Below, one piece after another: positions 57,801 through 64,000 of a stretch of DNA of 64,000 bases. This DNA is from Bartonella krasnovii (GTDB lineage Bacteria; Pseudomonadota; Alphaproteobacteria; Rhizobiales; Rhizobiaceae), in contig NZ_CP031844.2 of NCBI RefSeq assembly GCF_003606345.3, positions 310,001 to 374,000 on the forward strand, written 5' to 3'. Each line of letters starts with the position of its first letter. Position 1 is the stretch's first letter. The translations under genes were made by a program, and so were the position numbers. The notes under the pieces were generated by a model. That model was not told the origin of the DNA. It worked only from the letters and a program-made list of their open reading frames with translations, and ran no database searches.

Positions 57801-60467
57801 ATGAAAAAATGGGTTTATAGTTTTGGAGATGGCAGCGCAGAAGGAAGCGCAAGCGAGCGTAATCTTCTGGGAGGTAAGGGCGCTAATTTGGCGGAAATGA
57901 GTAATCTCGGTTTGCCGGTACCGCCCGGATTTACTCTGACAACAGAAGTTTGTAATTTTTATTATGCTCATGACAAATCATATCCAGAAGAGCTACAGGA
58001 ATCTGTTAAGAAAGCACTAAGACGCGTTGCTGAACAAACAGGACGTGAATTTGGGAATGAACAAAGACCACTTTTGCTTTCTGTTCGTTCAGGGGCGCGA
58101 GCTTCTATGCCAGGGATGATGGATACAGTGCTAAATCTTGGCATGAATGATGAAACTGTCAAAGCGATTGCTTTACAAGCCAATAATGAGCGTTTTGCTT
58201 ATGATAGTTATCGACGTTTTATCCAAATGTATTCTAACGTTGTTTTGGGGTTAGACCATTCGTATTTTGAAGAGATTCTTGATGAAGTAAAAGCACACAA
58301 TGGTTACACTGTTGATACAGAAATGACAGCAGATGATTGGAAAAATGTTATTACTTCTTATAAAGCCTATGTTGAAAAACAATTAGGAAAACCTTTCCCA
58401 CAAGATCCTGAACAACAGTTATGGGGGGCGATTGGAGCTGTTTTTTCAAGTTGGATGACAGCACGTGCAGTTACTTATCGCCGTTTACATGGCATTCCTG
58501 AAAGTTGGGGAACGGCTGTGAATGTGCAAGCTATGGTTTTTGGTAACATGGGAGAAGATTCGGCAACAGGTGTTGCTTTTACACGTAATCCATCGACAGG
58601 GCAAAAAGAACTTTATGGTGAATTTTTAGTTAATGCACAGGGGGAGGATGTTGTGGCGGGTATTCGAACGCCTCAAAATATTACAGAGAATGCGCGTATT
58701 ATTGCTGGTTCAAATAACCCGTCTTTAGAAAAAATCATGCCTGAAGCTTTTTTTAAGTTATGTCAGATCGCGCAGAAACTTGAGCAGCATTATCGAGATA
58801 TGCAGGATCTTGAATTTACCATTGAAAAGGGTAAATTATGGATGTTGCAGACTCGTTCAGGAAAACGCACAGCTCGTGCAGCTCTCAAGATGGCAATTGA
58901 AATGGTTGAAGAGGGGTTAATAAGTCGTGAAGAAGCTGTGATGCGTATTGATGCAAAGTCACTTGACCAACTTTTACACCCAACACTAGATCCCAAAGCA
59001 GAACGTTTGGTTGTAGGACGTGGTTTACCGGCTTCTCCTGGAGCCGCAACGGGTGAAATTGTTTTTACCTCAGAAGAGGCAGAAACAGCAGCGGCTGAAG
59101 GGCGCAAAGTTATTTTAGTCCGTGTAGAAACAAGCCCAGAAGATATTCATGGGATGCATGTAGCTGAAGGAATTTTAACAACGCGTGGCGGCATGACAAG
59201 CCACGCTGCTGTTGTAGCACGGGGGATGGGGAAGCCATGTATTTCCGGTGCTGGAAGTGTACGGATTGATTATAACACAAATACGCTGCTTGCTTCAGGA
59301 GAAAGCTTTAGAAAGGGTGATATTATCACAATTGATGGTGGCAGTGGGGAAATTTTCAAAGGGAAGGTTGCGATGTTGCAGCCTGAGCTTTGTGGTGACT
59401 TTGCAAAGTTGATGGAATGGGCTGATGGGATGCGACGTATAAGAGTTCGCGCCAATGCTGAGACACCATCTGATGCCCGTATGGGGCGTTCTTTTGGGGC
59501 TGAAGGTATTGGTCTTTGCCGTACGGAGCATATGTTTTTTTCTGGTGAACGTATCATTGCCATGCGTGAAATGATTTTAAGTCATGATGAAAGTGGACGT
59601 CGCAAAGCGTTAGATAAACTTTTGCCAATGCAGCGTTCAGATTTTAGTGAATTATTTGAAATTATGTGTGGTTTACCTGTGACCATTCGCTTGCTTGATC
59701 CACCACTCCATGAATTCCTACCAAAAACCGATGCAGAAATTCTTGAAGTTGCAAAAGCGATGGGGGTTTCTGCAGAAGCGCTTGCTGAACGTGCACAGCA
59801 GTTGCACGAATTTAACCCTATGCTTGGATTACGAGGATGTCGTTTAGCCATTACTTATCCTGAAATTGCTGAAATGCAAGCGCGGGCGATTTTTGAAGCA
59901 GCAGCAGAAGCAGCCCAAAAATCTGGATCTCCTGTTATGCTTGAAATTATGGTGCCACTTATTGCGCTTAAATCTGAACTCGATTTTGTCAAAGCACGTA
60001 TTGATCAGGTTGCTGAGGAAGTGATGAAAGAAAAGGGAAGCTCTATTCAGTATATGGTTGGGACGATGATTGAGCTTCCAAGAGCAGCACTTCGAGCTGA
60101 TGAAATTGCAGAAACGGCAGAGTTTTTTTCATTTGGAACAAACGATTTGACACAAACTACCTTTGGAATTTCCCGTGATGATGCTGCTCCTTTTTTGGCA
60201 ACCTATTTTCAAAAAGGTCTTTTAGAACAAGATCCTTTCGTATCTATTGACCGTGATGGTGTAGGAGAACTGATTGCTATTGCTGCACAGCGTGGACGCT
60301 CAAAGCGTGCAAAAATAAAGTTGGGAATTTGTGGTGAACATGGAGGCGATCCTGCGTCTATTGCTTTATGTGAAGAAAATAACCTAGATTATGTTTCATG
60401 TTCTCCTTTTCGAGTTCCAATTGCCCGTTTAGCAGCAGCACAGGCTGCAATAGCAAAAAGAATATAA
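57801..60467 (+). CDS. ppdK: Pyruvate, phosphate dikinase
   Basis: Interconverts pyruvate, ATP and phosphate with PEP, AMP and pyrophosphate. 888 residues, full length. Nucleotide domain: GGKGANLAEMSNLGLPVPPG and SVRSGARASMPGMMDTVLNL; phosphohistidine in GGMTSHAAVVARGMGKPCIS; PEP domain: AEGIGLCRTEHMFF, LGLRGCRLAITYPEIAEMQA, and FSFGTNDLTQTTFGISRDDA followed by CGEHGGDP. Probably works in gluconeogenesis. GGGAGG lies upstream of ATG 57801. Confidence 0.97.
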   Translation: MKKWVYSFGDGSAEGSASERNLLGGKGANLAEMSNLGLPVPPGFTLTTEVCNFYYAHDKSYPEELQESVKKALRRVAEQTGREFGNEQRPLLLSVRSGARASMPGMMDTVLNLGMNDETVKAIALQANNERFAYDSYRRFIQMYSNVVLGLDHSYFEEILDEVKAHNGYTVDTEMTADDWKNVITSYKAYVEKQLGKPFPQDPEQQLWGAIGAVFSSWMTARAVTYRRLHGIPESWGTAVNVQAMVFGNMGEDSATGVAFTRNPSTGQKELYGEFLVNAQGEDVVAGIRTPQNITENARIIAGSNNPSLEKIMPEAFFKLCQIAQKLEQHYRDMQDLEFTIEKGKLWMLQTRSGKRTARAALKMAIEMVEEGLISREEAVMRIDAKSLDQLLHPTLDPKAERLVVGRGLPASPGAATGEIVFTSEEAETAAAEGRKVILVRVETSPEDIHGMHVAEGILTTRGGMTSHAAVVARGMGKPCISGAGSVRIDYNTNTLLASGESFRKGDIITIDGGSGEIFKGKVAMLQPELCGDFAKLMEWADGMRRIRVRANAETPSDARMGRSFGAEGIGLCRTEHMFFSGERIIAMREMILSHDESGRRKALDKLLPMQRSDFSELFEIMCGLPVTIRLLDPPLHEFLPKTDAEILEVAKAMGVSAEALAERAQQLHEFNPMLGLRGCRLAITYPEIAEMQARAIFEAAAEAAQKSGSPVMLEIMVPLIALKSELDFVKARIDQVAEEVMKEKGSSIQYMVGTMIELPRAALRADEIAETAEFFSFGTNDLTQTTFGISRDDAAPFLATYFQKGLLEQDPFVSIDRDGVGELIAIAAQRGRSKRAKIKLGICGEHGGDPASIALCEENNLDYVSCSPFRVPIARLAAAQAAIAKRI

Positions 60468-60945
60468 CAGGTTAATATTTTTTTATGTATCGTGACCACC
60501 GAAATAAATTTTTATGTACGTCCTTTTATTTTATTCCTTAAAGAAAATAAAAAGCATTTCTAGAATGCACTATAATTTATAGCATGTGAGAAAGTGTATT
60601 TTTTGAGAGAAGTATGAAAGAAAATATGAGGCAAGATAAAAAGGAGTTATTATTAATAGACTTTCACGTATGGATGGGACGCTTGATAGAGAGTGGGGCG
60701 CTATCGTGTGTGTTTTCTTTTTAACAGGAGGAGCGCCTCACACAAAACAGAATGCTTCAAACAAATGCATTTATTTTGTACATTGATGACCTGTTTTGAA
60801 GAAATGTCTCCTAATCCATTTCACATTATTATTCGTAGAATGGGATTATGTAAAACTTCTTGTAATTATAAAATTTCCTCAGAGTTTATAAAACTATCTG
60901 TGCGCTACCAGATTTATGTTTATGAAGAAATATAAGGTTATATAA
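60468..60945. other. Spacer after ppdK
   Basis: No clear gene. A plus frame at 60693-60935 (MGRYRVCFLFNRRSASHKTE at its start) is not recognisable and is not called. Confidence 0.35.
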
Positions 60946-61053
60946 GGTATTGATTATAAATATAATTTATATATTTCTCATATTGAATATTCTCCCGATT
61001 ATCATAAAATTTCCTCATTTCAACTCCTTTTATAATTGAAGTAATCAAAACCA
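60946..61053 (-). repeat. Dispersed repeat, copy F (inverted orientation)
   Basis: On the minus strand: ATGGTTTTGATTACTTCAAT, then GTTGAAATGAGGAAATTTT, then GGGAGAATATTCAATATG, then TATAATCAATACC. Same blocks as copy A. The integrase pseudogene starts 70 bases to its right on the plus strand. Confidence 0.8.
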
Positions 61054-61122
61054 TATTTTTTGCTTTTTATAGGCGGGGAGAACTATGTAGATAAAAAATT
61101 AAAGCGAAGATATGCTTTTTTT

Positions 61123-61957
61123 ATGAATCATCTCAAGTACCAAGAACTGTTGAAACATTGACGGTAGGGACAGTGTGTAATGATGCCAGCTTGCTTCTTC
61201 ATAAGTCTAAAGATGATAGTGCACAGTGGGATTGCTATTATATTATTAGCGGGCATTATTGTAAAATGGGCCTGGGTAATTTGAGCGATGTTTCTTTTAA
61301 AGAAAGCCCCCTGAATGGCAAAGTATATTCCGTTTGGGACGTTTTGTTTTACGTTAGAGGATATTCCAAAAAGACACGTGATAAATAAAAGCGTGAGGCA
61401 ATACTCTTCATTCTTTAAAAGAAGGAAGGGTTTTAGATGTCTTTGAAAGCCGTAAAGCTAAATGAAAAGAAAATGACCAAGATGGCAAATGATTTTTATT
61501 CTTAAAACTTTTATGTTCTGATCAAATTAAGCTGACTTCCTATTTTAAGACATTACCCAAACAGAGATATACGCGCTTGCACCCATTTGGCATACAAAGG
61601 CTATAAGTAGATAAAGTGCACCTTAGCCTTTATCTCAAACATGCAATTGAATGAGGATTTAAATGTTGATTGATAGGCCACAACAAAAGCGCGGGCTTTT
61701 TTTTAGGAAATAACACCATAAAATATAAAACTTTTTCAATAATGGATTGGAGAAATATGCCGGCTTTTTATAAAACATTTTGCAAAACAATAGCCATAAT
61801 ATCACTAGCTTTTCGTCTCCTTATTCTTACAGGTGTTCGGACATATTTTTACGTTATATTCACCAAATCAAATTGGCAGTATATGAATCATTTCTGGCTC
61901 AAAAATATGAGAGGAAGGCGTGATGCAACAACAGCGTTTCGTGTTTTTTATCATTAG
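61123..61957 (+). pseudogene. P4-type integrase, second decayed copy
   Basis: From ATG 61123 in broken frames: TVETLTVGTVCNDASLLLHK, SKDDSAQWDCYYIISGHYCK and MGLGNLSDVSFKES match the N-terminal DUF4102 domain; VFESRKAK and NDQDGK follow; ITQTEIYA and HLAYKGYK-like text mark the core-binding domain; LAFRLLILTGVRTYFYVIF keeps the Arg I region, and MRGRRDATTAFRV the following strand. The C-terminal HxxR and Tyr boxes were not found. Homologous throughout to the pseudogene at 4.5-5.6 kb but in the opposite orientation. Confidence 0.75.
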
Positions 61958-62203
61958 AAGTAATAAAAACTTTAAAATAATGTCCTTTGCTCTCTTACAA
62001 TGTTTTCTTTTTTCAGCAATCGGTTATGATCCATTTGCTAGCAAATTGTATGGCTCAATATATAATATATAAGAAAACCATTCTGATTATTTAATATAAA
62101 AAGATTTCCGGTAAAGAAAAAATTTTATATTCGGGGGAGTGAAAAAAATGATCAATTATCACTATCAATTAAGAAATTATTTTTATAATACAGGCGATTA
62201 TCT

Positions 62204-63046
62204 TTAATTTAATAAACCAATTTCACGCATTTTCATTAAAATTATGGGATTAATTTTTCCTGTGATAGGAAGATCAAACATTTTTTGAAACTGTTTTAAG
62301 GCTTCTATGGTTTTTTGATCCTCTATTCCTGTGACAAGAACTTCCTCATGACCAAAATTATGTAAAGCTTTTTGCACCTGTAAAATATCTTCAATAGAAG
62401 GCTGTAAAGTAACTTCTTTCACATTTGTTATATTTTGTTTTGTTGTGTTATTTGCCATTTCTATTTCGCTCTGTTTAATTAATATCGCAATTTCATCTGT
62501 TGCGGGACTGGACAAAACATCATTTTGCATTTTTTGAGTAGCTTGTTGTTTCCATAAAGCGATAGCACGCTGTGTTTTAGGTCCATCCAGTCCATCTAAA
62601 GGTCCATCATAAAGCCCTAATTTTGCGAGTTCTTTTTGCTTTTCCAGCATGCTTACTGATTGATGGGGAAAAGGTGGATTTGTGTTGTGATGACTTGAAG
62701 AATTTAATGAAGATACATGAGAGGATTCTTGTGATTTTGATTCTTTTTCAGATAGATTAGAACTTTTTCCTATATTTTGGGTAGAAGAAAACTTTATTTG
62801 AGTAAAAATATTTTTATGTGGTGTCATTTGCAAAAATAAAGCATTAAATGAAACAACTAAAAAGCTAATGCTAAAAAGAATAGAGCCAACAAAAAATAAA
62901 GTATTTTTTCGTGTATAGAAATAAAGAGTTTTTGCTATCCAAAAAATAAAATAAAAAATTATCAGAAGAAGAGTGATAACAATACTATTATGGTATTTAC
63001 GATGTTTTACAGTTTTTTTTCGGGATGTCTTTCTCTTTGTTGCCAT
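62204..63046 (-). CDS. Membrane-anchored peptidoglycan-binding domain protein
   Basis: 280 residues. A basic N-terminus (MATKRKTSRKKTVKHRKYHN) is followed by two hydrophobic helices (residues about 22-42 and 50-72), a Ser/Asn-rich linker, and two PG_binding_1-like modules: LAKLGLYDGPLDGLDGPKTQ with RAIALWKQQ, and QVQKALHNFGHEEVLVTGIE with TIEALKQFQKMFDLPITGKI. Predicted periplasmic, tethered to the inner membrane, cell-wall-binding. No catalytic domain. ATG 63046 lacks a strong ribosome site. Confidence 0.85.
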   Translation of the reverse strand: MATKRKTSRKKTVKHRKYHNSIVITLLLIIFYFIFWIAKTLYFYTRKNTLFFVGSILFSISFLVVSFNALFLQMTPHKNIFTQIKFSSTQNIGKSSNLSEKESKSQESSHVSSLNSSSHHNTNPPFPHQSVSMLEKQKELAKLGLYDGPLDGLDGPKTQRAIALWKQQATQKMQNDVLSSPATDEIAILIKQSEIEMANNTTKQNITNVKEVTLQPSIEDILQVQKALHNFGHEEVLVTGIEDQKTIEALKQFQKMFDLPITGKINPIILMKMREIGLLN

Positions 63047-64000
63047 TATTTTTTGGTTTTCAATTTTATTAATTTCATATTTTACAAATCTTTAATCTGT
63101 ATAAGAGAGCATTAAATGATTAACACTCAAGACCCTATAGTATTTTCAAACGAGCATTATCACATTTAATCATCTAAGCAATAATGCTACGTTATTCTTC
63201 ATTTTGGCACATATGTTTGCCTATTCTTTAAAATCAAGTTGAGAATATTTTCCTATAACGCTAAAGCGATGATAGCCATTATCATTCTTTATAGCTTACA
63301 TATAGAGAGTTACTTATCCGTAAACGATTTGGTAAGAGAAATTTCCTCTTAATGGTATTATATCTTGGCATAAATTCCTTCTATTCATATTCACTTATTT
63401 TTATAAGTATCAATTAAATTGATGTTTACAATATTATAAAAAAATCTTAGCTTGAGATGAAATCGTAATATATGCCTCTATTTTTTATATTTCAGCGACA
63501 TGTTGATCGTATTTATGATGTGTCAGTAAAAGTTTTATAGACAGTATAAATATCTTATCGACACGAGAGCCAGAATAACAGAGTTTCCCCTTTTTAACCC
63601 TTGTCTTATCGCTACATTTTCTTGTGGAATAAAAGGCTATAAAAGTGTAAGGTGTACATTTCTACGCCTTATGCACGATCATGATTATGTATCTTATTTT
63701 TTATCATAGTTCCTTATATAATAATCCTCTAACTATATGATATTTTGTATGATTTTGGTGTTATTTTTTGCCGAATAGAAATATATCCCACTTTTTTATA
63801 CAGTGGCATCATATCATATTTATAAAAAAGCTAATGATATAGGCCCAATAAATGAATACTAAAATTTATAAAAAATTCATTTTATAAATTTTTTATAAAG
63901 ATGCAGTGTGTAAAATACCTCTTTTATTGCCTTTACCACTGCGGTACATTAATTGCTCATGATACGTTTTTTAATTAAATTATCATTTTTTTTGTTTTTT
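63047..64000. other. AT-rich end region, no gene recognised
   Basis: About 950 bases with stops in all frames. The only clear structure is an inverted repeat at 63865-63899. Confidence 0.5.
63865..63899. repeat. AT-rich inverted repeat
   Basis: Arms TTTATAAAAAATT and AATTTTTTATAAA, perfect over 13 bases with a 9-base loop. Could be a weak terminator-like hairpin for a gene beyond the window, or chance in such AT-rich DNA. Confidence 0.5.

Noticed and set aside
60693..60935. Plus-strand 80-codon frame after ppdK
   Set aside because: No recognisable family, no ribosome site and a Cys/His-rich text that looks like chance.
54840..61957. Composite transposon bounded by the inverted modules
   Set aside because: No transposase and no duplicated target bases could be seen, and the genes between are ordinary housekeeping genes in conserved order.

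Overview
The window reads as a chromosomal segment of a Bartonella species (Alphaproteobacteria, Hyphomicrobiales). The evidence is the low GC content, gene blocks in the order expected for Brucella/Rhizobium relatives, an IalB-family invasion-associated protein, a CcrM-type methyltransferase, and long AT-rich spacers full of decayed genes. No rRNA, tRNA, CRISPR array or intact insertion sequence was found. Species assignment is not possible by eye.

Layout. (1) 1-2.7 kb: the 3' part of an MFS exporter overlapped by a large FAD/NAD(P)-binding oxidoreductase, probably the tail of an accessory operon; the MFS gene carries a perfect 34-bp palindrome. (2) 2.7-7.2 kb: a gene graveyard on both strands holding a carboxymuconolactone-decarboxylase-like remnant, a hydrolase/haemagglutinin-like remnant, a lipoprotein-like gene with one nonsense codon and a lost lipobox Cys, a frameshifted small gene, a P4-type integrase pseudogene and a phage-type Dam methylase remnant. 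(3) 7.2-20.4 kb: housekeeping genes glyS/glyQ, a TPR protein, a polyprenyl synthase, a tRNA-type methyltransferase, an S49 peptidase, a 58-aa ORF overlapping ispE, then rnhB, tsaC and a GlcD-type oxidase in overlapping series, and a DUF6101 protein. (4) 21-33.7 kb: purD, ubiA, pdxH, a DnaJ-like protein, fabI, aroC, ribB, xseB, dxs, tlyA and an RNA methyltransferase. (5) 34-48.4 kb: tldD, an IalB-family gene, ctaB, ispH, thrB, rnhA, a DsbD-N protein, YqgE, a membrane PAS-GGDEF-EAL protein, an M16 peptidase and thrC. The aa3 oxidase genes that relatives carry around ctaB are absent. (6) 48.9-52.2 kb: an accessory island with three tandem paralogous small exported proteins followed by a good terminator, a frameshifted small gene facing away from them, and decayed DNA. 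(7) 52.2-63 kb: a HAD phosphatase, ccrM, mutY, a DUF721 protein, a DsbA-like protein, ppdK, a second integrase pseudogene and a membrane peptidoglycan-binding protein.

The main unexplained structure is a dispersed module: a repeat of about 110-120 bp placed about 64-76 bp (20 bp in one copy) upstream of the start of a decaying integrase gene. Six clear copies (near 5.6, 34.1, 42.3, 51.4, 54.7 and 61.0 kb) and one or two weaker ones occur here, in both orientations but always with the same internal polarity. Two copies keep much of the integrase and the others only its N-terminus. One copy supplies the stop codon of the GGDEF-EAL protein. The second main candidate is the three-gene exported-peptide array at 48.97-50.43 kb.

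Functionally the intact genes cover isoprenoid precursor synthesis (dxs, ispE, ispH) feeding ubiquinone and heme O (polyprenyl synthase, ubiA, ctaB), amino acid and cofactor synthesis (thrB, thrC, aroC, ribB, pdxH, purD), translation and RNA modification, DNA repair and methylation, and envelope biology. All calls come from reading the sequence; no database search was run.
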